Shown here piece by piece: positions 1-9,004 of a stretch of DNA of 64,000 bases. Each line of letters begins with the position of its first letter. The first letter of the stretch is position 1. Position numbers and translations under genes: made by a program. The notes beneath the pieces are model-generated. The model made no database searches. It was not told the origin of the DNA and saw nothing but the letters and a program-made list of their open reading frames with translations. Source of the DNA: Rhodoferax sp. (GTDB lineage: Bacteria > Pseudomonadota > Gammaproteobacteria > Burkholderiales > Burkholderiaceae_C); assembly GCF_028688795.1 (NCBI RefSeq), contig NZ_JAQTXM010000019.1, forward strand, positions 1 to 64,000, given 5' to 3'.

Positions 1-1
1 C

Positions 2-112
2 TTTACCATCCGCTCCTACTTGGCAACCATGACCAAGCAGAAAAACAATCTGTTTGACTGTTTGGTCAGCGTGTTTAACCGCCAGATAATTCAGCCCAGC
101 TTTGCTCGTTAA
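2..112 (+). pseudogene. 3' end of a putative transposase (enters from the left edge)
   Basis: An open frame runs in from the window edge and stops with TAA at 110-112, leaving 36 residues that end in IIQPSFAR. The stretch SYLATMTKQ followed by a hydrophobic FDCLVSVFN helix resembles the extreme C-terminus of IS66-like transposases, but that is recognition by style only. Neither the start nor the terminal repeat of the element is visible, so I cannot tell an intact insertion sequence from a remnant. Confidence 0.35.
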
Positions 113-228
113 GCTGAGTAGTTACAATTTATGTATCAAATCGCCTTATGTGCCTTGTAATTATTGCGCATGTAGCTCTTTTATAAATAGCAACACGGGG
201 CATCCCGGCAGGCTGATAAGCTCAAGTC

Positions 229-1359
229 ATGCATACCCCACCTGACACCATACACGCTGACCCCACCCCCCCGCATCGCATCAACCTGGGCTTGCAGGGC
301 GGCGGCTCCCATGGCGCCTTCACCTGGGGCGTGCTTGATGTGCTGCTGCAAGACCGCCGCATCGACATCGAGGGCATCAGCGGCACCAGTGCGGGGGCCA
401 TGAACGCGGTGGCGCTGGCCCACGGTTTCGCCCAAAGCCTGGGTAAACCGCAGACCGACGCGCGTGAAGCCGCGCGCGAGTCACTGGCTGCTTTCTGGAA
501 CGGCATGGTGGCCATGGGCGCACTCAGCAACGCACAGCGCGCACCATTTGATCTGTTGTTCAACCGGGCAGGGGGACAGCATTCGCCCGCCTCGCTCTGG
601 GCAGATGCCATGACGCGCGCCTGGTCTGGCGCGGTGTCACCCTACCAGAGCAACCCACTCGACCTGAACCCGCTGAAAGACTTTTTGGAACGCCATGTTG
701 ATTTTGAGCGGCTGGCCGACCTCAAGGAACTCAAGGTGTTTGTGGTCGCCACCCGGGTCAGCACCGGCAAGGCCGAGGTGTTTTCTGGCAAACGGCTCAC
801 TGCTGATGCTGTCATGGCATCGGCATGCCTGCCCATGGTGTTTCAGGCGGTGGAAATTGAAGGCGACCACTATTGGGACGGCGGCTACTCGGGCAACCCG
901 GCCATTCACCCGCTGATCTACAGCTGCGACAGCCGCGATATTTTGCTGGTGCAAATCAACCCGATCCTGCGCGACAAGCTGCCCACCAACGCCAGCGAAA
1001 TCATGGACCGCCTGAATGAAATCACCTTCAACTCAGCCCTGATTGCGGAAATGCGAGCGATTGATTTTGTCAAGCGCCTGCTGCTTGAGGGCAAGTTGGA
1101 CCCCACCCACTACAAAGACGTACTGATGCACCGCATTGATGGCGGCGAGGCTCTGGAAGCGTTCAGCGCGGCCACCAAAGCATCCACCGATGGCAAGCTG
1201 ATCCACACCTTGTTTGAGCTGGGGCAAGACCACGCCAGGCAATGGCTTGGCAAGCATCATGACGCGTTGGGCGTGAGCTCGACTTTGAACATTGCGCGCG
1301 ACTACCTGGATGACTTGCGCGTGCCGGTGCGCAAGAACCGCGACGCGCCTGCCGCCTGA
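229..1359 (+). CDS. patatin-like phospholipase family protein
   Basis: This 376-residue protein is a predicted serine acyl hydrolase of the patatin/RssA type. The glycine-rich oxyanion loop QGGGSHG lies at residues 23-29, the nucleophile motif GTSAG at 52-56 (Ser54), and the Asp of the Ser-Asp dyad in the DGG of WDGGYSGNP near residue 219. There is no signal peptide, so it is probably cytoplasmic or attached to the inner face of the membrane, acting on phospholipid or another acyl ester; the substrate cannot be read from the sequence. The ATG at 229 has only a weak Shine-Dalgarno. It converges on hoxW with a gap of 28 bp. Confidence 0.85.
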   Translation: MHTPPDTIHADPTPPHRINLGLQGGGSHGAFTWGVLDVLLQDRRIDIEGISGTSAGAMNAVALAHGFAQSLGKPQTDAREAARESLAAFWNGMVAMGALSNAQRAPFDLLFNRAGGQHSPASLWADAMTRAWSGAVSPYQSNPLDLNPLKDFLERHVDFERLADLKELKVFVVATRVSTGKAEVFSGKRLTADAVMASACLPMVFQAVEIEGDHYWDGGYSGNPAIHPLIYSCDSRDILLVQINPILRDKLPTNASEIMDRLNEITFNSALIAEMRAIDFVKRLLLEGKLDPTHYKDVLMHRIDGGEALEAFSAATKASTDGKLIHTLFELGQDHARQWLGKHHDALGVSSTLNIARDYLDDLRVPVRKNRDAPAA

Positions 1360-1387
1360 GTCAGTGGTCAAGGGCAAGCCACATACA

Positions 1388-1885
1388 TCACATGTCCTTC
1401 TCGGCCAGCCAGTCCAGCCCCCAAACCAGCGCAGCCACCAGATGGCTTTGCGCCGCAGTACTCATCGGCTCTCCCAACTCAAAGGCTTCCCCCCGCATGG
1501 CCAGCAAGGTGGCTGGGGGGGGCGGCGTGCCAGCCATGTCTTCAAACACCTGCAGCAGCGCTTCGGGTGAGAGAGCGTGGCTGGTGTAGCTGGTGTCGCG
1601 CCGGGCTTGCACACTGCGCGCCTCAAACGGTGCGGCGCAGCTCAGGCTGGCGTCCACCAACAGCACCCGCTGGCGGCCCACCAGGTCCAGCGCATGTTCA
1701 ACCTGCAGCTGGTAGTCGTCCAGAAATTCGACCTGATCGCGCAAACCGGCAGGAAGTTGCGCCAGCAACTCCGCCACAAACAACGGCCCCAGCGCATCGT
1801 CACCCCGGCTGAGATTGCCCCAACCGAGGACCAACACGGGTGGCCGGGCTGGCTGTACTTCACCGATATTCAAAGACAAAGACAT
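1388..1885 (-). CDS. hoxW: HoxW, hydrogenase maturation endopeptidase
   Basis: This 165-residue protein belongs to the nickel-dependent maturation proteases that cut the C-terminal tail from a [NiFe]-hydrogenase large subunit once Ni-Fe-CN/CO cofactor insertion is complete. The signature GWGNLSRGDD is at residues 21-30. The usual metal-sensing acidic residues and His are present as Glu64 in QVEHAL, Asp78 in LLVDAS and His103 in SHALSP. It is the last gene of the hox operon, 61 bp downstream of its likely substrate hoxH; that gap holds one copy of the dispersed repeat. In known soluble NAD-reducing hydrogenases, hoxW sits in the same place. Confidence 0.9.
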   Translation of the reverse strand: MSLSLNIGEVQPARPPVLVLGWGNLSRGDDALGPLFVAELLAQLPAGLRDQVEFLDDYQLQVEHALDLVGRQRVLLVDASLSCAAPFEARSVQARRDTSYTSHALSPEALLQVFEDMAGTPPPPATLLAMRGEAFELGEPMSTAAQSHLVAALVWGLDWLAEKDM

Positions 1886-1891
1886 TCAAAT

Positions 1892-1945
1892 ACTATTGTT
1901 TTTATAGCTTCTTACGCTTATTACATAAGGGCTAAAGCCTGATTT
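1892..1945 (-). repeat. dispersed repeat copy 1 (between hoxH and hoxW)
   Basis: Read on the minus strand, this shows the family pattern: a GGC..AGCCCTTAT block, a short spacer, an AATAAGCG..AGCTAT block, then an AT-rich tail. It sits between two operon genes that should be co-transcribed, so it would be part of the hox mRNA. Confidence 0.7.
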
Positions 1946-1946
1946 T

Positions 1947-3449
1947 TCATATAAATCTATCGTGGGACCGTGTCAGCCCACTGCCGGGCGATTTCTGCAC
2001 CCGGTCCAGCACGGTGCCATCGGCGGCCAGCAAAGTGATGTCCAGCGGCATTTGCCCCAGCGCGTGGGTGGCGCATGACAGGCAGGGATCGTAGGCGCGA
2101 ATGGCGACCTCGATGTGGTTGAGCAGGCCTTCGGTAATCTCATGCCCGCTCAAATAGTCGCGTGCCACCGAGCGCACCGCTTCGTTCATGGCTTGGTTGT
2201 TGTGGGTGGTAGACACAATCAGGTTGCAGCGTGTGACCAAGTCGTCGTCGCCCACGTCGTAGTCATGAATCAGCGTGCCGCGCGGCGCTTCGATGATGCC
2301 AACGCCGCTGCGCTGCCGCGTACCGCTGGTGAGCATGTCGCCCGCGAGCAGTGCCGGGTCATCCAGCAGGTCGGCAATCACTTCTACAGCGTGCAGCATC
2401 TCGATCATGCGCGCCCAGTGGTACGCCAGCGAGGCGTGCACCAGCTCACCCTGACCCCAGGCGATAAACGCCTGGCGCTCAATCTCGGCCCGCTCACTGG
2501 GAATGAAGTCACAGTTTTGCACCCGCGCCAGCGGGCCAACCCGGTACCAGCCCAGCTCACGCCCGAGGCTGCGCAAGTGCGGAAACTTCATGTAGCTCCA
2601 GGAGCGCACTTCCTCTTCGATCAGTTGCAGGTAATCCTGGTCATTCACACCGTCAAACAGAATCACGCCATTGGCATCGCGCACACGCAGCACGCCGTCG
2701 TACAAATCCATGGCGCCGTCGGGCCGCACAATCGACATCAGGTTGGAGCGGAAGCTGCCAAAGCTGCGGTACAGCGCCGGGTTTTGCGCATGCAACTGTT
2801 TAACGATGTCAACGGCGTCTTGCGCCCATTGCAACATTTGCGGCAGGTCTCGCTTCAGTTCATCACGCTCAGCAGCTGTCACCAGTTTGTTGATGCCGCC
2901 GGGCACGGCACCGGTGCCGTGAATGCGCTTGCCGGCGGTGATGCGAATCACCTCTTGGCCAAACTTGCGCAGCAAAATGCCTTTTTTGGCAACCTCGGGG
3001 TTGACCTGCGCCACCCCCACAATGTTGCGTTGTGCCACGGGCGAGCCAAACCCAAACAACAAGTCTGGCGACGACAGGTGAAAAAAATGCAGCGCGTGGG
3101 ACTGCAGCATTTGCCCGTAATGCATCAGGCGGCGCACGGCATCGGCACTGGCGCTGATGGGCGTGGCGCCAATGACGCGGTCAAACGCCTTGGAGGCCGC
3201 CAAATGGTGCGAGACCGGACAAATGCCGCACAGGCGCTGCACCATCACCGGCACTTCCCAATACGGGCGGCCTTCGATGAATTTCTCGAAGCCACGAAAC
3301 TCAACAATGTGCAGGCGCGCCTGCTGCACCACGTTGTGCTCATCCAGCAGCAAGGTGACTTTGCCATGGCCTTCCACGCGCGACACCGGGTCAATCGCCA
3401 CGCGGCGCAGGCCTTGCGGGTTGGCGGCAGTTTCAAGGTCAAAACTCAT
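1947..3449 (-). CDS. hoxH: HoxH, NAD-reducing [NiFe] hydrogenase large subunit
   Basis: This is the catalytic subunit of the cytoplasmic NAD-coupled hydrogenase (H2 + NAD+ to NADH + H+), 500 residues. The first pair of NiFe ligands is in RLCGICP (residues 72-78, Cys74 and Cys77) and the second in DPCLSCATH (454-462, Cys456 and Cys459). Cleavage after His462 would remove a 38-residue tail, longer than the 24-residue tail I recall for the Cupriavidus necator protein. The start ATG lies 17 bp after hoxY. HoxW downstream is the expected processing protease. No hyp maturation genes are in the window, so they must lie elsewhere. Confidence 0.95.
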   Translation of the reverse strand: MSFDLETAANPQGLRRVAIDPVSRVEGHGKVTLLLDEHNVVQQARLHIVEFRGFEKFIEGRPYWEVPVMVQRLCGICPVSHHLAASKAFDRVIGATPISASADAVRRLMHYGQMLQSHALHFFHLSSPDLLFGFGSPVAQRNIVGVAQVNPEVAKKGILLRKFGQEVIRITAGKRIHGTGAVPGGINKLVTAAERDELKRDLPQMLQWAQDAVDIVKQLHAQNPALYRSFGSFRSNLMSIVRPDGAMDLYDGVLRVRDANGVILFDGVNDQDYLQLIEEEVRSWSYMKFPHLRSLGRELGWYRVGPLARVQNCDFIPSERAEIERQAFIAWGQGELVHASLAYHWARMIEMLHAVEVIADLLDDPALLAGDMLTSGTRQRSGVGIIEAPRGTLIHDYDVGDDDLVTRCNLIVSTTHNNQAMNEAVRSVARDYLSGHEITEGLLNHIEVAIRAYDPCLSCATHALGQMPLDITLLAADGTVLDRVQKSPGSGLTRSHDRFI

Positions 3450-3466
3450 ACAACATCCTCAGGTGT

Positions 3467-4105
3467 TCAGTCATAGTGAATCAGGCCATGGCCCAGTTGC
3501 GGGGTGCGGCCAGCCAGCAGATCGGTCAGGAAGGCCCAGATGGCGTCGGCCGAGGGCGGGCAACCCGGCAGAAAGTAGTCCACATGCACCACCTCATGAA
3601 TCGGGTGCACATTGTTGAGCGGCAGCGGCAACTCGGGGTCGTTGGGAACCTGGTTGCCGGGGCTGCCACCCTCTTGCCGGCAATACACGTCGCGCATCAT
3701 CTGGCCTACGTCAAGCTGGTTGCGCTGGGCCGGCAAGCCGCCATTGATGGCGCAGGCGCCCACCGCCACCAGCACCTTGCAGTGGGCCCGAAACTCGCGC
3801 AGCACCTGCACGTTTTCGGCGTTGCACAAGCCGCCTTCGATCAAGCCAATGTCGCAGCGGCCAATGGTCTTGATGTCGGTCAGCGGCGAGCGATCAAACT
3901 CGACCAGCTCCAACAGTTCCAGTAGCCGCTCATCAATGTCCAAAAAAGACATGTGGCAGCCAAAACACCCGGCCAGTGACACCGTGGCCAGCTTGAGCTT
4001 GCGTGGCATGTGCAAGGCCATGGCGGCTGCAGTTGCCCCGGCTTCGGGGTTTGTGCTTGAGGCCGAATCAGCTAAAAGGTGGCCAAGGGTGTTGACAGTG
4101 GTCAT
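3467..4105 (-). CDS. hoxY: HoxY, NAD-reducing hydrogenase small subunit
   Basis: This 212-residue small subunit carries the proximal [4Fe-4S] cluster that passes electrons from the NiFe site of HoxH to the diaphorase. Cluster ligands are visible in AGCFGCHMS (Cys47 and Cys50), in VGACAINGG and in PGCPPSAD. The size fits the short HoxY type, which lacks the medial and distal clusters of membrane hydrogenases. About 35 residues precede the conserved core. The ATG overlaps the hoxU stop by 4 bp, so the two are translationally coupled. Confidence 0.93.
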   Translation of the reverse strand: MTTVNTLGHLLADSASSTNPEAGATAAAMALHMPRKLKLATVSLAGCFGCHMSFLDIDERLLELLELVEFDRSPLTDIKTIGRCDIGLIEGGLCNAENVQVLREFRAHCKVLVAVGACAINGGLPAQRNQLDVGQMMRDVYCRQEGGSPGNQVPNDPELPLPLNNVHPIHEVVHVDYFLPGCPPSADAIWAFLTDLLAGRTPQLGHGLIHYD

Positions 4106-4836
4106 GGCTTGCCCTCCTCGGTTTGTTGCGACACCGGCAGCTTGTCAAACTGGCGCTTACCAATGGGAATGACAAAGCCCTGGCGCTTGTGCAGGATGGC
4201 ACCCACCGGGCAGATGTTGGCGGCGCGGTCGTTGGGCAAGAGCGCGCTGTCGGCCATTTGCCCGCTGGGGCTGTTGACCAGCAGGTGGGTCTTGATGCCG
4301 TAGCCGCCAATGGCGAACACATCCTTGCCATCGGCCTCCTGGCTGGCGCGCACACACAGCCCGCACAAAATGCAGCGGTTCAGGTCGAGCAGCAGGTCAG
4401 GGTGGCTGGCATCAACCCGGCGCTGCGGGTAAAACTCTTCAAAGTGCGGGCCTTCCATGCCTACGTCATACGCCGTGGCTTGCAGACGGCAGTTGCCGCT
4501 TTTTTCGCAGGATGGGCAAAAGTGGTTGCCCTCGATGAACATCATTTGCAGCAGGATTTTGCGCTGAGCGTTGAGGTCATCGGTGTTGCTTTCCACCTCT
4601 TGCCCGGAAGCCGCCTGCACCGTGCAGGCCGCCCCCATTCGGCCATTGATGCGCACGGTGCACAGTCGGCACGAACCCTTGGCACCAAAGTCAGGGTGCC
4701 AGCACAGGTGCGGGATGTAGTGGCCAGCGCGGGTGGCGGCCTGCAGAATCGACTCGCCCGGTCCAAAGTCAACTTCTTCGCCGTCAAGTGCAAAAGTGCC
4801 CGGGCTTAAAGCGTCAATGCGTGCGTAGGTGTTCAT
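4102..4836 (-). CDS. hoxU: HoxU, diaphorase iron-sulfur subunit
   Basis: This 244-residue protein corresponds to the N-terminal part of complex I NuoG. It holds a plant-type [2Fe-2S] site (Cys residues in CWHPDFGAKGSCRLC and further on in AACTVQ), the His/Cys [4Fe-4S] motif in HFCPSCEKSGNC, and a ferredoxin-like motif CILCGLC. It carries electrons between HoxY and the FMN of HoxF. Both ends overlap neighbouring genes by 4 bp (hoxF upstream, hoxY downstream), as expected for a tightly coupled complex. Confidence 0.93.
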   Translation of the reverse strand: MNTYARIDALSPGTFALDGEEVDFGPGESILQAATRAGHYIPHLCWHPDFGAKGSCRLCTVRINGRMGAACTVQAASGQEVESNTDDLNAQRKILLQMMFIEGNHFCPSCEKSGNCRLQATAYDVGMEGPHFEEFYPQRRVDASHPDLLLDLNRCILCGLCVRASQEADGKDVFAIGGYGIKTHLLVNSPSGQMADSALLPNDRAANICPVGAILHKRQGFVIPIGKRQFDKLPVSQQTEEGKP

Positions 4837-6623
4837 GCCAATGTCTCCAAGTGGGCGCCACTGTCGTCCCGCCCGGTGGCCAGACGCGCTTGCGACAGCT
4901 CGGCATCCATGTCAAAACCGGGCACAAAATGCAAGGACTTCAGATGTTGCTCATAGGCCGGACGAAACTTGGCGATGGTGTCGCGCAGCGGGTTACAAGC
5001 CGCCGCACCCAGGCCACAGTGCGTGGCACCATGCATCAGCTTGTCCAGTTCGTACAGCACCTGCACATCTTCACTGGAGCCATAGCCGCGTTTGAGCTTG
5101 TCCATGCGGCGCAGCACCAGCTCGGTGCCAACCCGGCAGGGCGTGCAAAAACCGCAGCTTTCATGGGCAAAGAAGTGCGCAAAATTGTGCGCGACATCAA
5201 ACATGTCGCGCGAGCGGTCAAACACCATGAAAGCGCCTGCGGTGGGCACGTCCTCAAAGCCAATGCGCCGACCAAATTCCAGCGCTGACAGGCACACGCC
5301 TGACGGGCCACCGACCTGCACGGCTTGCGTATCGCGCGCGCCGCAGTCTTCCAGAATGCGGCCAATGCGCGTGCCAAACGGGTATTCGTACAGACCCGGG
5401 CGTTCACAGTCGCCCGACACCGAATGGATTTTGGTGCCGGTGGACTGCGCCGTGCCAATGCCTGCCCACCAAGCACCCGAGTGCACCGCAATGTGCGTCA
5501 CGGCGCAAAAGGTTTCGACGTTGTTGACCGTGGTCGGCTGGTCCATGTAACCACGCTCTACCGGGAAAGGCGGGCGAATGCGTGGTGTGCCACGCTTGCC
5601 CTCCAACGACTCGATCAGCGCAGATTCTTCACCGCACACATAGGCACCGGCGCCCACGTGAATGTCGATGTCAAAGTCAAAACCTGCCCGGCCTTGAATC
5701 GCCGAGCCCAAAAGGCCTTGCTGGCGACGCCGCGCCAAGGTGGCTTCGAGCGGCTCCAGCAGGTAGCGGTATTCGCCACGCAGGTAGACCAAGCCCTGGC
5801 GCGCACCGACCACCAGCGCGGCAATCGTCATGCCTTCAAACAAGGTGTCGGCGTAACTGCTCAGCAACACACGGTCTTTGAAGGTGCCGGGTTCGCCTTC
5901 ATCGGCGTTGCAAACCACATAGCGGGTGTCGGCTTGTGCGTTGCGGCAGAGCTGCCATTTGGTGCCGGTGGCATAACCCGCACCCCCGCGGCCGCGTAGC
6001 TTGGAGCGTTTGATGTCGTCCAGCATGGCCTGGGGGCCGCGTGCCAAAGCTGCCGCAATGCCTTGCCCGGGCGCAGGCTGCACCCCGAGCTTGACATTGG
6101 CCAGCCGAATTTGGTCGTCAACCCGCGACCACTCAGCAGGCCATTGATTCAGGGGCACCTGGCCCTCGATCAACGACGCCATATGTTCTATGCGCTGGGG
6201 TGTCAGGCGAGTCACCAACTGGTGGTGGTTGACCAATGCCGCCGGGCCTTGGTCACACATGCCGGTGCAAGACGTGGTGGCCACGCTCACACGGCCATCG
6301 GCGCGCATTTTGTCTGGCTCAAGTTTGAGCACATGGCGCAAGTGCCGCAACATTTCTTCACTGCCCAGCATGCGGTCGGTGATGTTGTCACTGAACAGCA
6401 CCCGGTAAAGACCTACGGGCTGGCTGTGAAAAAAGCGGTAGAACCCGGCCACACCTTCCACATGCGCCAGCGACAGCTTCAATCCTTTGGCCACTGCGCC
6501 CAGGGTGTCCCGGGAGAGCCAGCCCAACTGTGCCTGAAGCTCACGCAGAATTTGAACCAGCTGGTGCGGTGCCCGACCATGCCGCGCCAACACCAGTTCA
6601 ATGTCTGTGTCGGTTGGATTCAT
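4833..6623 (-). CDS. hoxF: HoxF, diaphorase flavoprotein subunit (NuoE-NuoF fusion)
   Basis: This 596-residue protein is the NAD(H)-binding subunit. Residues 1 to about 160 resemble NuoE, with a thioredoxin-fold [2Fe-2S] motif CTGMCDQGPAAL. The rest resembles NuoF, with the NADH loop GRGGAGYATG, the FMN region GEESALIESLEG and the [4Fe-4S] ligands in ESCGFCTPC. It is the first gene of the operon and has a strong Shine-Dalgarno (GGAGGG, about 7 bases upstream). Its promoter should lie in 6624-6790; I found no clear sigma-54 or sigma-70 match there. The length is close to that of known HoxF proteins. Confidence 0.95.
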   Translation of the reverse strand: MNPTDTDIELVLARHGRAPHQLVQILRELQAQLGWLSRDTLGAVAKGLKLSLAHVEGVAGFYRFFHSQPVGLYRVLFSDNITDRMLGSEEMLRHLRHVLKLEPDKMRADGRVSVATTSCTGMCDQGPAALVNHHQLVTRLTPQRIEHMASLIEGQVPLNQWPAEWSRVDDQIRLANVKLGVQPAPGQGIAAALARGPQAMLDDIKRSKLRGRGGAGYATGTKWQLCRNAQADTRYVVCNADEGEPGTFKDRVLLSSYADTLFEGMTIAALVVGARQGLVYLRGEYRYLLEPLEATLARRRQQGLLGSAIQGRAGFDFDIDIHVGAGAYVCGEESALIESLEGKRGTPRIRPPFPVERGYMDQPTTVNNVETFCAVTHIAVHSGAWWAGIGTAQSTGTKIHSVSGDCERPGLYEYPFGTRIGRILEDCGARDTQAVQVGGPSGVCLSALEFGRRIGFEDVPTAGAFMVFDRSRDMFDVAHNFAHFFAHESCGFCTPCRVGTELVLRRMDKLKRGYGSSEDVQVLYELDKLMHGATHCGLGAAACNPLRDTIAKFRPAYEQHLKSLHFVPGFDMDAELSQARLATGRDDSGAHLETLA

Positions 6624-6790
6624 AGTGTGTCCCTCCCTTTTGCTCGTAGACCTTCAGCCAGTTTACAGATTCAAGGGGGATTGGAAAGCCATTTCAGACT
6701 TTCAAGCCGGAGGATCGCGTGCTTTCAAACCTCGCCGGTGTAATCACCGCGCGCCGGGTAGCTTTTTGGCCACGGCGAAGTCAATGGCAC

Positions 6791-8947
6791 CTAATTTTGA
6801 TGCGACGCAGCAGCTTCAAGGCCAGCAAACCATGCGGCCAGGGCATCGCCATGCAACGGCCGGCTGCCAAAATAGCCTTGCATCACGTCGCAGCCCAGCG
6901 CTTTCAAGGTATCGCGCTCAGCCAGGGTCTCGATGCCCTCGGCAGTGACCAGTAAATCCATGCCGTGGCCCATTTCGATCATCGTTTTAACCAGGCGCTG
7001 GGTACCCGGCAAGTCCTGAATACCGGTGACAAAACTGCGGTCGATCTTGAGCTCGGTCACCGGCAGTTGCTGCAAGTAGGCCAGTGATGAGTAGCCCGTG
7101 CCAAAGTCGTCAATCGAGAGCTGCACGCCAAGCTCCCGCAGGCGATGCAACAGGGCAATGCTGGTGTGGGCATCTTGCATCAGGCCACTTTCGACAATTT
7201 CAAGGCGCAGCTGCTGCGGCGTGATGGCATGCTGCTGCATAAGCTGTTTGACACGCTGGCAAAACGTGGGGTCCTGCAGGTCACGGGTGCTGACGTTCAC
7301 GCTCAGGCTTAACTCGGGGTGCCTGTGCTGCCATTGCGCCAGTGTCTGCATGGCTTGCGCCAACATCCAGTCGGTGATGAGCGTGATGGCCCCGGTTTTC
7401 TCGGCAAACGGCACGAATTCAGCAGGCGAAATAAAGCCGCGCTTGGGATGCTGCCAGCGCACCAGCGCCTCGGCTCCCACAGCCAGCCCGGTTTGCAGCG
7501 AAAACTTGGGCTGTAGCCACATCTGAAGTTGCGATCCGGTCACCGCCGCGCGCAAATCCGACAACAACCCCAAGTGGCTCAGGCGCGCTGCTTCCTGCGC
7601 CGGGTTGTACCAGGCAAGCGATTGCGTCGCCTGCTTGGCCACGCTCAAGGCCACTTCAGCATTGCGCATCAGGGTGATCACCGCCAACGGCTCACCTATC
7701 GGGGAATCGGCCAGCCCAAACGCCAGGCTCAGGTCCACACTGTGCTCGCCGCATTGCACGGGTTGGGCGGCCGCGTCCATCAATTGCTGGCACAGCGCCT
7801 CTACCGGCGCGCGCGTTGACGCTGCCAGCAGCAACGCAAACTTGCCCCCGGACAAGTGCACCAGTAACGCGCCCGAGTGCGCGGGTGAGGCCTGAACCGC
7901 GGCGCGCGCCCGCTGCGCCAGTTCCCCAATCAGGGTGTCGCCAATGGCAAAACCGAGCGTTTCGTTGACCGTTTTGAGGCGCGCCAGATCAAACAGCATG
8001 AACGCGTTGCCCATGGTGGAGACACCGCGGTCATCACACTGCTTGAGCAAAAAGGTGCGGTTGGGCAGGTCGCTCAAGGGGTCGCGAAAGGCCAGGCGTT
8101 CAATTTCTTGCTCACGAGCGGCAATCGCCCCGGTCATGGCGGTCAGGGCCTGGCCAACCCGGTCAATTTCTTCGGTGCTGGTGGCCAACACCGGTTGCAG
8201 GTAGTCGCCTGCGGCAATGCGAAGGGCGGCAGCTTCGAGCTGTGCCAGCGGCGACACCACGCTGCGGGTGGTGCCCAGCGCCAGCGCCACCCCCAAGCCA
8301 ACCGCCAGCAGCGACAGCGCGGCCACCCAGATCGCCAGTTGTTCAAGCCGGGCTTGTGTGCTGTCCATTTGCTGCTCAACGCGTTCGCGCTCGCGGTTGA
8401 TCAGCATGTTGGATTCCATCAGCACCTGTTCCAGCGCTGGCATGACTTTCTCACGGTAAATCCGCAGGGCCGCCTGCGTGTCGTCACCTTCGATCTCGTC
8501 CACGGTGGCAATGAAGGCTTCGTGGTAGGCCACGCGGGCTTCGTTGAGGCGGCGCAGGGTCTGGACTTGCGTCAACTCGTCGAGGTTGTTGGTCAGCGAT
8601 TCGATGATGCCGTCAATGCGGCGGTTCCGATCGTCCACGTCGGCATACACCGGTACCCGCTGCTCACGTGGTGCGTTCATCAGATGCAGCAAGGCGTTGC
8701 CGATGCCTTCGGTGGTGAGTGACAGCGATTGCACCCGCAGCAGGCGCTGCATGTCCTGGGTGGCAAAACGCTCGGTGAGTTCAGTCATGGCTCGAATCTG
8801 CAGACTGGCCAGCGCCAGCGCCAACAGCATCAGCCCGACCAGCGAGCCAAACCCCAGCGCCAGCCGCCAGGACAGCCGGCGCGGCCAGGCAATGCCGGTG
8901 CGACGCGGTGCAGGCGGATGCGCAGGCGAGGCTGGAGTGGTGTTCAT
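6791..8947 (-). CDS. HAMP-GGDEF(degenerate)-EAL membrane protein, predicted c-di-GMP phosphodiesterase
   Basis: This protein of about 718 residues has a membrane segment near residues 25-50, a periplasmic four-helix-type sensor region, a second membrane segment near 205-225, HAMP, GGDEF and EAL. The GGDEF signature is replaced by SGGKF, so cyclase activity is unlikely; that domain may bind GTP and regulate. The EAL domain keeps EALVRW, the Asn of VNVS, the Glu of EIVES, IDDFGTG, the Lys of LKID and AEGIE, so hydrolysis of c-di-GMP is expected. I chose the ATG at 8947 over a GTG three codons upstream. It stands alone upstream of the hox operon. Confidence 0.88.
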   Translation of the reverse strand: MNTTPASPAHPPAPRRTGIAWPRRLSWRLALGFGSLVGLMLLALALASLQIRAMTELTERFATQDMQRLLRVQSLSLTTEGIGNALLHLMNAPREQRVPVYADVDDRNRRIDGIIESLTNNLDELTQVQTLRRLNEARVAYHEAFIATVDEIEGDDTQAALRIYREKVMPALEQVLMESNMLINRERERVEQQMDSTQARLEQLAIWVAALSLLAVGLGVALALGTTRSVVSPLAQLEAAALRIAAGDYLQPVLATSTEEIDRVGQALTAMTGAIAAREQEIERLAFRDPLSDLPNRTFLLKQCDDRGVSTMGNAFMLFDLARLKTVNETLGFAIGDTLIGELAQRARAAVQASPAHSGALLVHLSGGKFALLLAASTRAPVEALCQQLMDAAAQPVQCGEHSVDLSLAFGLADSPIGEPLAVITLMRNAEVALSVAKQATQSLAWYNPAQEAARLSHLGLLSDLRAAVTGSQLQMWLQPKFSLQTGLAVGAEALVRWQHPKRGFISPAEFVPFAEKTGAITLITDWMLAQAMQTLAQWQHRHPELSLSVNVSTRDLQDPTFCQRVKQLMQQHAITPQQLRLEIVESGLMQDAHTSIALLHRLRELGVQLSIDDFGTGYSSLAYLQQLPVTELKIDRSFVTGIQDLPGTQRLVKTMIEMGHGMDLLVTAEGIETLAERDTLKALGCDVMQGYFGSRPLHGDALAAWFAGLEAAASHQN

Positions 8948-9004
8948 GACCTGCACGCTACCACGACAACACGGCGGCCAGCGCCTGGCAAAGCAGCGCG
9001 AAAA

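Noticed and set aside
2115..3476. A 453-residue open frame on the plus strand opposite hoxH
   Set aside because: It is the antisense shadow of hoxH, rich in His/Gln/Val typical of reverse-complement reading in GC-rich genes, with no family resemblance.
6624..6790. A sigma-54 promoter for the hox operon, as known in other H2 oxidisers
   Set aside because: I found no TGGCAC-N5-TTGC element at correct spacing on the minus strand of this gap, so no promoter is assigned.
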